This document shows positions 45,864 through 54,944 of a DNA stretch of 64,000 nucleotides, piece after piece; within the stretch, counting starts at the first letter, position 1; each line of letters starts with the position of its first letter. Position numbers and translations under genes: made by a program. The notes beneath the pieces are model-generated. The model worked only from the letters and a program-made list of their open reading frames with translations. It was not told the origin of the DNA and did no database searches. The stretch is from Peronospora farinosa (lineage: Eukaryota; Oomycota; Peronosporomycetes; Peronosporales; Peronosporaceae), in the NCBI GenBank assembly GCA_947646735.1, contig CANTFK010000173.1:62001-126000 (forward strand), written 5' to 3'.

Positions 45864-48516
45864 AGGGCACCAAAAACTGTTGTTCGAAAATAGAGCGACT
45901 GTTAGGTCCGTCAAAGTTGTCATCTTCCACTACGTAATGCTCTAGTGCGCCAAGATTTTTCGATCGCTTAGCGAACGGATCGTGTCTCACAGCTGAGGTA
46001 CCGAACATGGACACACGAGATGGAGGTGGAGGCATTGGCAAGTTTTCAGCAGCCAGCACCTTAGCGAGACGATCGTAGTCTACCGAGTGATGATTGACAA
46101 CGCTGCGATCAAGTGCCAGGCGACGCGTAGTCAGGCGCAGGTCCGAAAGGGAGGTAATTGACTCACGTGATTCGTCGGCGTCGCCTCTGAAGTACGCGGC
46201 GGTCGAGAAGTTGCTCATGGAACTTAGCTCCTTGGACAATATAGCAGCAAGAGGTGCGTCTAACAACGCTAGACGGGTCACGATGTTACCAAGTGCGATC
46301 GAGGGTTGTACGGTGAGCACACCGAGTTCGCGCAATCGGGCTCCAGCTGCACAGTCGTCCACTACTGCAATCAACCGTGGTCCCCGAGTGTTTTCGCCCA
46401 GCATAGTCTGAATGACCTTCGCCTGCTGTACTGTGCGCTCTGGTGCACCCGTAAAGATAAGTACATCGGCTTTTTGCATGGCTACAGGAGCCTCGCCTTG
46501 CCGGTCTTGCATAGGATTCTGGAACGATATCAATTCATCCTTCGCAGTACGCTTTAAGATCGTTTCATTCATTCGGCGCCACTTGTCGGCTCGAGCTTCA
46601 TCAAGAAGCGGGACATTGACACGAGCGCCGTAAAGAGACAACTCGAGTGCAATTTCAAACGCTACTTCATCGTCACCAATTACAACAGCACTCTGCACAC
46701 GGCGGGACGGTGGCAAAGGTCTAGGATCTTTGTCACTGTGAGTCGAATACAAGCTCTGAGCGCTGTTGTGAATGCTAAGACTTCGACGGTACATATCTCC
46801 TTTTCTGCCTTCGGCGTCCGAATGGACGATTTCTTTTCCTTGTTTGGACTGTGTATCGTCTGAACCATCTGCAGCTGCAGCGGCAGCCTGACGATCAAGT
46901 ATGCCCTCTCCAGCTTTGCGAAGCCCCACAGAGCACAGAACGGGCCCGATGATCTGGTTGACGACCACTGCGGCAACAATTGTCGCTGCAAACTTGCCCC
47001 CCCAGTCTTCTGTAATAAGTTCCTTTACCTCAGAAGCCAATCCAAGTGAGACACCAGCCTGCGGGGCCATCGTCAGCCATAAGTTCTTGTAATGTTGGGG
47101 TGGTAACTTTAACAGGAATCGTCCACCCCCGTACACCGATATGAAAATGGCTGCGTACCGTACCGTCAAGTACAAGCTCATTATTGGAATCACACTAAGA
47201 ACCTTGTCCAGCTGCAAAGACGCACCCGTCATGACGAAAAATGGCAGAAAAATGTACGGGGCCACAGTATCCAAAATCACATGCATCTGTGGACGGATAG
47301 AGGGGAAGTGACCAGCCGTGCAAGAAGCCACCATTAGAACTAACAAAGCCTCAAACTTGACTTGCCATACGAGTCCATAGTGAGCGGTTGTTAAGTCACT
47401 CACTGTGTTCGTAAAGAGATAGAACACGTAGCCCATGAGCAGCCAAATGAAACCCTTCAAGAGCAGTGACTTGCCTTCAGTCCACCCGTTTTTGTCCGCC
47501 AGCATGTTCGATTCAACTTCCTCAACGTAGGTATTGTGCGGGAGATCTGTTCGATCATGACTCTCCAGTGCTTGTTCTAGGTCACTCATATCCAGCTTCC
47601 CATCGGTGCATTCAGTTTTATGCACGTGAGACTCTCCGGGGTGTGCTGCAATCCCTTCTGGTATCCCAGTTGGTATCTGGAAAATGAGATATGTCACCAG
47701 TCCGAGATACACTCCAAGAACGACATTCATGAGCACAACACCCATTGTAAAAGTGATACTTAACGCTGATACGTCCAACTTGGCACAATAGATTGAAGCA
47801 ATGACACGCGAGACGGAAAACGACACAAGGACAATAAATTCTGCCGTCATACAAGTCCCAAGTGCCAGGTATGTAAATGGTCCGACGCTATCTATCTCAA
47901 TCTTGAGTGCCATGACAGTTGACGGTGACACGAGCACTGAAATCGAGGCAAACATGAGTGCAATGCCGAGCTGGCAGCTCGTGTCCAAGTCAGCGTAGAA
48001 GAAGGCGTTGGAAGCCAGCATAAAGACAGCAGTGACTATCATCATGGCCGTAAAGTAGTAGGTCAACAAAAGCTGTGCAATGGATTTCAGTTGTGGACGC
48101 AATTCTGGTAAATAAATTTCTTGGCCCGCCTGGAATGAGATAAAACTCAAAGCAAAGGCATTGACGTATGAACCGAGCATTTTGACAGCTTCTACACTGA
48201 GTAGATTGGACAGGAAAGGCCCCGACAGGATACCAGCTATCAAGTATCCGGTAATAAGTGGCAGACCAAAGTATTTGGGGAAAAAGAGACCGAGCGGGTG
48301 TGCACCCAGTAGCACGAGAATGAAAGCCAGTAAGTAGCTAAGCGTCTCGGGTACATTATCCCACGAATTGAAAGGTACGACTTCATCAGGGTCCTTTTCC
48401 TTTTCCTCCAAAAGACGCTTGGATGTCAACAAGGACGTAGTGGCAGTAGCATTCACGGCTAGTAAAGTTCCTGCAGTCAAAGCTGCAACAAACAGCAACA
48501 AAGGACGTGGTTTCAT
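45718..48516 (-). CDS. CPA2/Kef-type cation/proton antiporter
   Basis: 932-residue membrane protein of the monovalent cation:proton antiporter-2 superfamily (bacterial KefB/KefC, plant KEA/CHX). Residues 1-24 look like a signal peptide (PLLLFVAALTAGTLLAVNAT). The exchanger domain spans about 58-535 with some 12-13 hydrophobic segments and typical blocks GLPLITGYLIAGILSGPFL, SFISFQAGQEIYLPELR and FLPFFVMTGASLQLDKVL. A cytosolic loop (about 290-345) carries acidic and His residues. At 607-640 VQSAVVIGDDEVAFEIALEL resembles the first beta-alpha-beta of a TrkA-N/RCK nucleotide-binding domain, but the glycine motif is incomplete, so nucleotide binding is uncertain. The Ser/Arg-rich tail is about 800-932. 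It probably exchanges K+ or Na+ for protons at a secretory-pathway or plasma membrane. No intron. Its last 146 bp lie in a segment duplicated at 52.8-52.97 kb. Confidence 0.9.
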   Translation of the reverse strand: MKPRPLLLFVAALTAGTLLAVNATATTSLLTSKRLLEEKEKDPDEVVPFNSWDNVPETLSYLLAFILVLLGAHPLGLFFPKYFGLPLITGYLIAGILSGPFLSNLLSVEAVKMLGSYVNAFALSFISFQAGQEIYLPELRPQLKSIAQLLLTYYFTAMMIVTAVFMLASNAFFYADLDTSCQLGIALMFASISVLVSPSTVMALKIEIDSVGPFTYLALGTCMTAEFIVLVSFSVSRVIASIYCAKLDVSALSITFTMGVVLMNVVLGVYLGLVTYLIFQIPTGIPEGIAAHPGESHVHKTECTDGKLDMSDLEQALESHDRTDLPHNTYVEEVESNMLADKNGWTEGKSLLLKGFIWLLMGYVFYLFTNTVSDLTTAHYGLVWQVKFEALLVLMVASCTAGHFPSIRPQMHVILDTVAPYIFLPFFVMTGASLQLDKVLSVIPIMSLYLTVRYAAIFISVYGGGRFLLKLPPQHYKNLWLTMAPQAGVSLGLASEVKELITEDWGGKFAATIVAAVVVNQIIGPVLCSVGLRKAGEGILDRQAAAAAADGSDDTQSKQGKEIVHSDAEGRKGDMYRRSLSIHNSAQSLYSTHSDKDPRPLPPSRRVQSAVVIGDDEVAFEIALELSLYGARVNVPLLDEARADKWRRMNETILKRTAKDELISFQNPMQDRQGEAPVAMQKADVLIFTGAPERTVQQAKVIQTMLGENTRGPRLIAVVDDCAAGARLRELGVLTVQPSIALGNIVTRLALLDAPLAAILSKELSSMSNFSTAAYFRGDADESRESITSLSDLRLTTRRLALDRSVVNHHSVDYDRLAKVLAAENLPMPPPPSRVSMFGTSAVRHDPFAKRSKNLGALEHYVVEDDNFDGPNSRSIFEQQFLVPSPNSSAGGGDRMRSSRLSRRRSRLESSSSSVGGGAGFVTLHRGKATGQ

Positions 48517-49984
48517 CTTGTACTATCAATTCAGAACTCAAATTCCGAAGTGACACGAGTCATGACTGATCTAAATGGCGACCATACCACAACACACGTG
48601 TTGGTGTAGAAAACTTACTTCAGACCTTGTTACCGGCTCTTCAACAACATTTGGCGCTTACTTTTATGCTCGCACTCTGCTTTATATAGTGTTTCCCTGT
48701 AAAACTAGTAATCGCCCAAACCCTATTCGTTGACGACTCGCCACGGTGGAAAGGGCTATTTTGAGGACTCTCTGCCTTTTAGACTGACTCGATGCAAGTC
48801 CAATGACGACATTTGAGTTGTCATACAGACGAGGAGATTGCAGCGACGTAGTGTTTGCTACCAGGAACATTAATCGTGTGTGTAAGTTTCTTACAATCAC
48901 ACGAAGCTTTGAAAATCTACATACGGACAAAAGTGTCCGGTGTTCAGTGGCAGTGTGGCCGTCCATTGTTATTAACATAAGCGACGAAGTCTTGCTTCTT
49001 TGCAAGGTAATTTTCACAGCCATATCTTAAATTCTAAAGTGCGCATAGAAAATTAAAGGCTGTTCCGATTTATTGCCACTTCAGAGCAAATAAGTCATTG
49101 AACAGCACGACGTGCCGACTATCATGGTGCACAACAGGCAACGCACTGTTCCACTGTCACCATCTCACAACAAGGAGATCCGGAACAAGCTTAAGATAAA
49201 AAATGGAGATGCACTTGTTTAAAAGCAGTCTCTAGCACGCGCAGGATTGCCGATCACTGTCGCAATTTTACATAAACTTATCTAGGGATTATACAGCCTC
49301 AGCTTAGTAGAGTACAGCCTCAGGTTTAGTATCTCGGCATTTATTAGGAAATGAACCGGCTTCAGCTTCTTCCCGAATTATAATCAAGCACCACTAAGGT
49401 CCACTACCATCTCGTCCAGTGAGGTGGTCGTCTGGATGTGAAGCATACAGCACCGGATAAGCTTGTTAGCGCATTCGGTCATCAGCTGATGCGACACCTG
49501 ATAGGCTTTTCTTCAAAATTGTAGCAATGATATGAAATTTTTTACCTTAACTAGCGACACGAATATGTTCACCACATCGGCCACGGGGCGTGCCATCCGA
49601 GCACCATAAGTCTAATTGATAGAAAGAGTGAAAGTTAACACAAAAACATTTGGATTGGTATGGGTTTTGTTTTAAAGTATCCGCGGCCTTTGAGTATGGA
49701 GCTGCGCGCATCCGAGCCGTCTTGCTGTCAAAAGAATCAGATCAAACTTTTGCTGGAAGAGTTTCGACAGCTGGACGACGGGGCAAGTATATGTATCATT
49801 GCAAAGTCGCTAACCAGCGGGCTGATCGTCGTGTCGAGATTGGCTTGCGTACTGGACATTTTTATCGCTTGATTGAAGGTAATCTGACCGTATGTATCGT
49901 CTATCCAATCGTCCCATCCCGCTTTTTCGCAGCTGAATCGATACAGAAAATTTACCATTCTTTGCCATTTTAAAACCTCCTTCT
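48517..49984. other. Intergenic region between antiporter and secreted protein gene
   Basis: Nearly 1.5 kb between two divergent start codons. Small open frames exist (48682-49023 minus, 49650-49973 plus) but show no recognisable domain or coding pattern. It must include both promoters. Nothing further could be identified. Confidence 0.5.
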
Positions 49985-50518
49985 ATGTCAAATATGATAG
50001 GGTGTCGACTCCGCATCACAACTTTGCTCTTGCTGCTAGCGACCATCATCTGCAGCGTTCGCGTCGAGTATGTGGAGGCCGAAGTGGTACCGGCGCGTAT
50101 GCTTCGCAAACAAGTGCAGCAGGATGATGCTGACTTGCAACCCAGCGCTACTACCACGTCCTTTGAATCGAACGGCAAAGTCAGCAATACCAAGCCCGTC
50201 GACGACACGAACGCTTCGGCTCACGCGACAACTGAACCAAGTCACAAGGGAAGCGACTCGGGTCCTGAGGCTGCCGGACCGGGTCACGAGGCTCCCGACT
50301 CGGGTCTTGAGGCTGCCGGATCGGGTGACGAGGCAGCCAAACCAGCTCACGAGGCTCACGACTCGGGTCTTGAGGCTGCCGGATCGGGTGACGAGGCAGC
50401 CAAACCAGCTCACGAAGCACCGACTTTTATGATGTTTATGGGACCTGCGGTCGCCGGTGTCCTGGCCATTGTACTTATCGGCAGCGTCATTGCCTTTAAG
50501 AATCGTAAGAGTAAATGA
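49985..50518 (+). CDS. Secreted protein with RxLR motif, tandem repeats and C-terminal membrane segment
   Basis: 177 residues. A signal peptide covers residues 1 to about 32 ([17 protein letters not shown], then EYVEAE). RMLR is at 38-41, inside the 30-60 window in which oomycete RxLR effectors carry this motif. The following QQDDADLQ is acidic but is not a clear dEER. The middle is low-complexity, with a 21-residue repeat starting [20 protein letters not shown] in two copies from identical or nearly identical 63-bp units at 50297-50359 and 50360-50422, preceded by a partial unit. The C-terminus has a membrane segment (about 148-171, [19 protein letters not shown]) followed by basic KNRKSK. 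RxLR effectors normally lack such a segment, so this may be a cell-surface protein with a chance RxLR, or a membrane-bound effector-like protein. No intron. It lies 155 bp from the end of the convergent methylesterase-like gene. Confidence 0.75.
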   Translation: MSNMIGCRLRITTLLLLLATIICSVRVEYVEAEVVPARMLRKQVQQDDADLQPSATTTSFESNGKVSNTKPVDDTNASAHATTEPSHKGSDSGPEAAGPGHEAPDSGLEAAGSGDEAAKPAHEAHDSGLEAAGSGDEAAKPAHEAPTFMMFMGPAVAGVLAIVLIGSVIAFKNRKSK

Positions 50519-50673
50519 GTCTCGCTGCGCTCTAATTGATGGCAGACAACTTTTTTGCTTCATTCATAATGAATATATCGCTTTCGTTTTAAAGGGCTAT
50601 ACATATGAATTAGTGAATCGATCCATCATTCCTGAAGCTCTTTAATATCTGTGCTCTAATGCACGCATATCTA

Positions 50674-52374
50674 CTAAAAAGGATTGACCTTACGGGCCAA
50701 TCGCACAAGCACCTTGGGGTAATATCGCCTTTCTTGCGGCCACGCACCCAGTTCAAAGTACGGTTTGCCGGTGATGGGGTCATTGGGCGCATGTGCTTTC
50801 AGCGCGGCCATCACGTCGTCGAGCAAGAAATTGTCGCCGACGATTGGGTCCTCGATGATTGGATCAGTGTGTGTTTTACCCTCGTAATAACGTGTCGACA
50901 CTGTCGCACTACAGGATCTCAACGCCGCTGCTAGCTGCTCCGACGACCGATAACTGACTGTCTTATCCGCCATTCCGTGAAATAGGAAGCACGAAGGAAA
51001 GTCTTCCATCAGCTCCTTCCGTGTATGAAACGGCAGTTCACTAAGCGCCAACAAACGCAAGGACGGTGAATAATACGCCAGCCGATGCGCCATAATGCGC
51101 TCCACTACCGCGCGGTCAAAGCCGTGGCGGTGAAATGTTGCGATGCTGGCTTCCATGTTGTACGGTCCAGATATGCCAATGTAGCTACGAACTTGTCTCA
51201 ATTTCCACGTGATCGGCTGCGCCAACGGCGACACGCTTTCGAGACTCTCACAGTCGGACGTATTGCCCATACCACCGCCGGTGCCGCTTGGTGAGATTTC
51301 AAAACTTGCAGCAGCGTTACGTTTCTTCTCCACTTGTTCGAGCAACGCGCACATGGAGATATGTGCGCCGGCGGATTGACCGATGAGATGCACGTTCTCG
51401 CGATCACCGCCAAAACAGTGGACATTGTCAAATACCCACTGCATCGCGCGCGTCACATCCTCCACCATGTCGGGTACGACTCCCTGAGGAAAGTTGCGGT
51501 AGTCAGGCATCACGACCACCACGCCCAGTGACGCCAGCATACGCCCCATTAACGCGCCCCATGCCTTGTACCCAATGATCCACGCTCCTCCGGAAACAAA
51601 TACAACTACAGGGTACTTTGCCTCAGTGATGCTACCACTAGCAGTACTAGGAACACTGGAGTTTTGCGTCTTGCCCGTTGTAGACGACGTTTTCTCCACT
51701 ATCGCGTTCTGAGGCACTGTGTATATATCCAACAGATTCCGTCCGTTAAGCCCGTAAATAATATTTTTGTGCACGTCATCATTCACAAACCAGTAGACCG
51801 CAACCTTTACAATCGGGAACAGCAATAGCAGCACGAACGAGATCAGACGCAAAACACCGAGCATCCAGCGCTTGGACATGCGCAGTGCCCAAAGCAACTG
51901 CACCGCAAGCTTTGTAACAAGCCAACTTTGTTCGGCTACAACCTCAACAGCCTCTGCACCCGACGAAACCGCCGCTTGAAGTACTGTGCTATTAGATTCT
52001 GGGTCCCGCACAAAGTTCTTACTGTGAGGTGGAAGGGGTATCGACCCACGAGAGTTTAGTAATGATGCACGTAGAGAGCTTTCACTATTACTGGACTCAA
52101 GTGAAGAATGCAGGGCCTCCTCGTCTTCAATATACTTGCCCAGCTTCGAAGTGGCCGCGGCATCCAGCATGGAGAATGTACGGACCTTTTGCAACAGTTT
52201 CTCCCCCAAGATATCACCAACATCGACACCAATATCGACGTCATTATTACCCATTGTCTGTTCCTGGTTAGGTAATTGCATCTGATGATGCATTCTTCGC
52301 CGTGATTCTACTGCTAAAAGATCAGTCATTGGCTGCTGCTTCTGCTTGGCATCGTTGTGCTTGTCAGTCGCCAT
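50674..52374 (-). CDS. Isoprenylcysteine methylesterase-like alpha/beta hydrolase
   Basis: 566 residues from the ATG at 52374. The catalytic domain (about 250-530) closely resembles plant prenylcysteine methylesterases (ICME/ICMEL), which demethylate the C-terminal prenylcysteine of isoprenylated proteins. Motifs: oxyanion region VFVSGGAWIIGYKAWGALMG (259-278), DYRNFPQGVVPDMVEDV (291-307), nucleophile elbow LIGQSAGAHIS with Ser334, an acid candidate at Asp470 (FLFHGMADKTV) and His502 (EGKTHTDPI). A hydrophobic stretch at about 170-196 would anchor it in a membrane, as in the plant enzymes. The first 150 residues are a Gln/Ser-rich extension without a domain, so the protein is longer than plant ICME (about 420-480). 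All three catalytic residues are present. No intron. Confidence 0.88.
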   Translation of the reverse strand: MATDKHNDAKQKQQPMTDLLAVESRRRMHHQMQLPNQEQTMGNNDVDIGVDVGDILGEKLLQKVRTFSMLDAAATSKLGKYIEDEEALHSSLESSNSESSLRASLLNSRGSIPLPPHSKNFVRDPESNSTVLQAAVSSGAEAVEVVAEQSWLVTKLAVQLLWALRMSKRWMLGVLRLISFVLLLLFPIVKVAVYWFVNDDVHKNIIYGLNGRNLLDIYTVPQNAIVEKTSSTTGKTQNSSVPSTASGSITEAKYPVVVFVSGGAWIIGYKAWGALMGRMLASLGVVVVMPDYRNFPQGVVPDMVEDVTRAMQWVFDNVHCFGGDRENVHLIGQSAGAHISMCALLEQVEKKRNAAASFEISPSGTGGGMGNTSDCESLESVSPLAQPITWKLRQVRSYIGISGPYNMEASIATFHRHGFDRAVVERIMAHRLAYYSPSLRLLALSELPFHTRKELMEDFPSCFLFHGMADKTVSYRSSEQLAAALRSCSATVSTRYYEGKTHTDPIIEDPIVGDNFLLDDVMAALKAHAPNDPITGKPYFELGAWPQERRYYPKVLVRLARKVNPF

Positions 52375-52443
52375 AGAAGTCGTTACTTTCTACCAATGCG
52401 GATAGACTGCAGTATTATAGAGTTAGTTTTAGTCACGTCTCAC

Positions 52444-52965
52444 GATTGATGGAGAACGGCGCGTACTTAAGCGGTGTGACATGACCACCAACTTGGGTAT
52501 GTGACTTGTTATCAATGGGAGTGATGTATCGTTGGGCCATATGTGGGGAATTACTACCTATTGACGAAACGATATCAGCGCATTATCTGAATGCTTTTAA
52601 GTTTTATTAGCTCAGTTCTTCTGGACTAAAAAAAGTTCATGTTACGCAGCTTAGAAAATGTTAAGTATGTGACCATATTAAGACTATGGACAGCAATTCC
52701 AATTCCGTGACGTAACTTCGAGCAGCACCACTTGAAAATGATTAATACCTCAATATATCATGCAAACGAACTCCTTGTGGCTGCAACGAGTACAGCCACG
52801 TATGTACGATGTTAAAGCGCTACTGTCCCGTAGCCTTACCGCGGTGCAGCGTGACGAAACCAGCGCCTCCACCGACGCTGCTGCTACTCGATTCGAGACA
52901 TGAACGTCGTCGTGACAGCCGACTAGACCGCATTCAATCTCCACCCCCGGCACTGAAGTTCGGCG
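52444..52965. repeat. Segmental duplication, copy 2 (antiporter tail remnant)
   Basis: 522 bp duplicated from 45344-45863, same orientation, 7.1 kb away. It carries the last 49 or so antiporter codons and stop (minus strand, 52818-52965) without the rest of the gene, so it is a gene fragment. Of roughly 16 differences counted by eye, about eight are G in copy 1 and A in copy 2 on the plus strand, and none is the reverse type C to T. The junction to unrelated sequence on the right is sharp at 52966. Confidence 0.9.
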
Positions 52966-53171
52966 CACAAGGTCCATATGACCACCGCCTGCTGCTGCGT
53001 CTCGCAGTACCTATCGATACTGCTGAGCTGCTCCGCCAGGGGGCTTGCCAGCCACGCGCGCCGCATCATCTTAAGTTGCTACCTCGGGGCCGACTCCGCG
53101 CTGTTTTCTCCTCCATTGAAGCCATCGGGCCTTTTGCACCGGCAAAGATGACATTAGCCTGGTCCAGCTAA
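52809..53171 (+). other. Chimeric open frame across the duplication edge (doubtful gene)
   Basis: A plus-strand frame of 120 codons starts in the antisense of the duplicated antiporter tail (non-genuine part) and continues past 52966 into GC-richer sequence (YDHRLLLRLAVPIDTAELLR, GRLRAVFSSIEAIGPFAPAK). The second half looks more like coding sequence than its surroundings, but no family was recognised. It may be a fragment of another gene brought next to the duplication. Confidence 0.3.
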
Positions 53172-53902
53172 AACTTAGTCGAGGTAACATGGAGATGCAG
53201 CGCCCTACCCACAGATTCGTAGTACGCCGCGACGGTGCTTAGCAGCCATGGGTACCATGTGAGGCCAATTAAGCCTGAATTCGCACTAAGGTTTTTGTAC
53301 ATGTCTTGAGTGAGTAAGCGCATTGTTGTTTATGTGATTTGAGTCTGGACGCCGGTTGGTGAAAACGCGCAGGTGACTCTCTTATCTTTGGCAAAGGAAA
53401 AAATCTGTTGCATGTAATCGACTCTTTGAATACGATTTATTACAAACAAAAGACTTTTATATGCCGTACTGTGAAAGCATAATTAGCTGCTGCTCTGCAT
53501 CCACGGTGGTCAGTAAACAGCAGCCTTTTACGGCGGCTTTCACAGATTTGATAAGCTGTTGCTCCTAGACTCTGGGTAGACCTTTTTGAGCTCGATACAA
53601 ACCAGTCCGAGTGCATACATCATAATCGCCTTTTGTGCAACTATCGACTTGCCACGAGTCACGGTCAAACGGTTCTGAAGTCGTTTACTATGTTCGGTCG
53701 TGTCAACAAAATGGCATAGCAATTATGCATCTGACAGAGGCTATCTGCCGGTTTCCGGCATGGTTATCAGACAAAAGGTTGTATTATGCGTAATAAATTT
53801 CAGGGTGGGCGTTATAGATAAATGTTTTGCTGACCTAGAGATGCTATCCACCGGCAGCACCATCTCGGTGACCATAGGTGCGACGAAAAGTCTAAACTGT
53901 CC
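53172..53902. other. Intergenic, no recognised feature
   Basis: About 730 bp with only short frames. It contains the 3' flank of the convergent metallophosphoesterase gene. No RNA gene or element seen. Confidence 0.5.
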
Positions 53903-54850
53903 CTATATCAAGACTTTGATCGGCTCTCTTCTCTTTTCATCCCGCAGTCCTCCAACAGCAGAAGGATTCACGAGCAGGCATTTGAACACTCGTGACGGCT
54001 GAAGCTGACAACGTAAGAACACCCCAAATAGGCAGAGGAGATTCCACAAGCCCCCATCAGCAAGAATAACCCGCTCATATGCCTTCTGGACGGCATCAAA
54101 ACCCACCCACTCCTTTCCATAGCCTTCGTGTACATGACCAAACACATGCAGTGCCGGTTGAACCCTCCACAGTTCCTTGAGCAAGCCGACACAGCCAATC
54201 TTGAGGATGTCGAGGTGTGCCCGCGGTGGGCCGTGGGTGACAAGGATGTCGATGTCGTCGGGCACCATTTTGGACCATTGCGCCTCGCCCTCTGATCTTA
54301 GGTACTGAAAGGCCCAGTTACCGTGCCGACAGGATCGTGGGCTTCCGTAGTGGCGAAGTCGCCGGCCATTGCGACACTCGAGTTCTGCGGTAGAATCCTG
54401 AAGATATATCAGGTCTCCCCAGTCGAGTTCTGCGCGCTCCGCCCCCGCTTCCTTCGCGTTCGATCTTCTGGGCCTATCGTCCAAGGACTGATCAAGCAAC
54501 AGATCGTGGTTGCCCGCTATCACGATCTTGTGCCGGTGTGGTTGGCCCTTGAGCCAGTCAAGCGCGGCCTGCGTCTCCTTAAAAGATCCTGACTGTGTCA
54601 GGTCCACCGCGTGGATGAGTATATCTCCATCGGGGAGCGTCGGCTGGCTGTTGTGGGTGTCCGAGACGCAAACGACCGACACAGCGTCTGAAAGTGGTTG
54701 TGCAAACGCGGCACGGTCTAGCCACCACTCGTAGACGATTCTTGATAGGAATACGGAGGGGTTGCGTCGGAACTGCTCCAGAATGCTTGGGCGCGGCCGT
54801 TGAAGGATTACGTCCAGCCCATCAGGCTGTTGGCCAAACATGGAGGCCAT
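53903..54850 (-). CDS. MPPED-type calcineurin-like metallophosphoesterase
   Basis: 315 residues from the ATG at 54850 (MASMFGQQPDGLDV). Contains the five blocks of the metallophosphoesterase superfamily: VVCVSDTHNSQ (D64, H66), ILIHAVDLTQSGS (D83), IVIAGNHDLLLD (N114, H115), ILVTHGPPRAHLD (H206), and LHVFGHVHEGYG (H239, H241). Block order and the THGPP segment match the MPPED1/MPPED2 family, dinuclear metal phosphodiesterases of uncertain physiological substrate. All metal ligands are present, but the glycine normally found in the second block (GD) is Val82, which could alter activity. The Asp-Arg-rich insert 120-135 is unusual. Length fits the family (about 290-330). No intron and no targeting sequence. 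A repeat element with long inverted ends begins about 95 bp upstream of its start. Confidence 0.9.
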   Translation of the reverse strand: MASMFGQQPDGLDVILQRPRPSILEQFRRNPSVFLSRIVYEWWLDRAAFAQPLSDAVSVVCVSDTHNSQPTLPDGDILIHAVDLTQSGSFKETQAALDWLKGQPHRHKIVIAGNHDLLLDQSLDDRPRRSNAKEAGAERAELDWGDLIYLQDSTAELECRNGRRLRHYGSPRSCRHGNWAFQYLRSEGEAQWSKMVPDDIDILVTHGPPRAHLDILKIGCVGLLKELWRVQPALHVFGHVHEGYGKEWVGFDAVQKAYERVILADGGLWNLLCLFGVFLRCQLQPSRVFKCLLVNPSAVGGLRDEKRREPIKVLI

Positions 54851-54944
54851 CTGCGCATTCGGTGGGGCACCTTGGCTGAAGGCTCAAAAGGCTCTAAAGT
54901 TGTTTCTGGAGGATCAGTCGAGGAACAAGATGATTGCGTGGCAA

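Noticed and set aside
48405..48440. KRLLEEKEKD near the N-terminus of the antiporter as an RxLR-dEER-like signature
   Set aside because: The motif is RLLE, not RxLR, and the protein is a 12-13-segment transporter.
48682..49030. Overlapping small frames on both strands between antiporter and secreted-protein genes
   Set aside because: No domain, no coding-like composition, and the frames overlap each other.
50036..50563. Minus-strand frame of 175 codons opposite the secreted RxLR-motif gene
   Set aside because: It mirrors the 63-bp repeats of the genuine gene, lacks a signal peptide or domain, and the plus-strand frame has a coherent signal peptide, motif and membrane segment.
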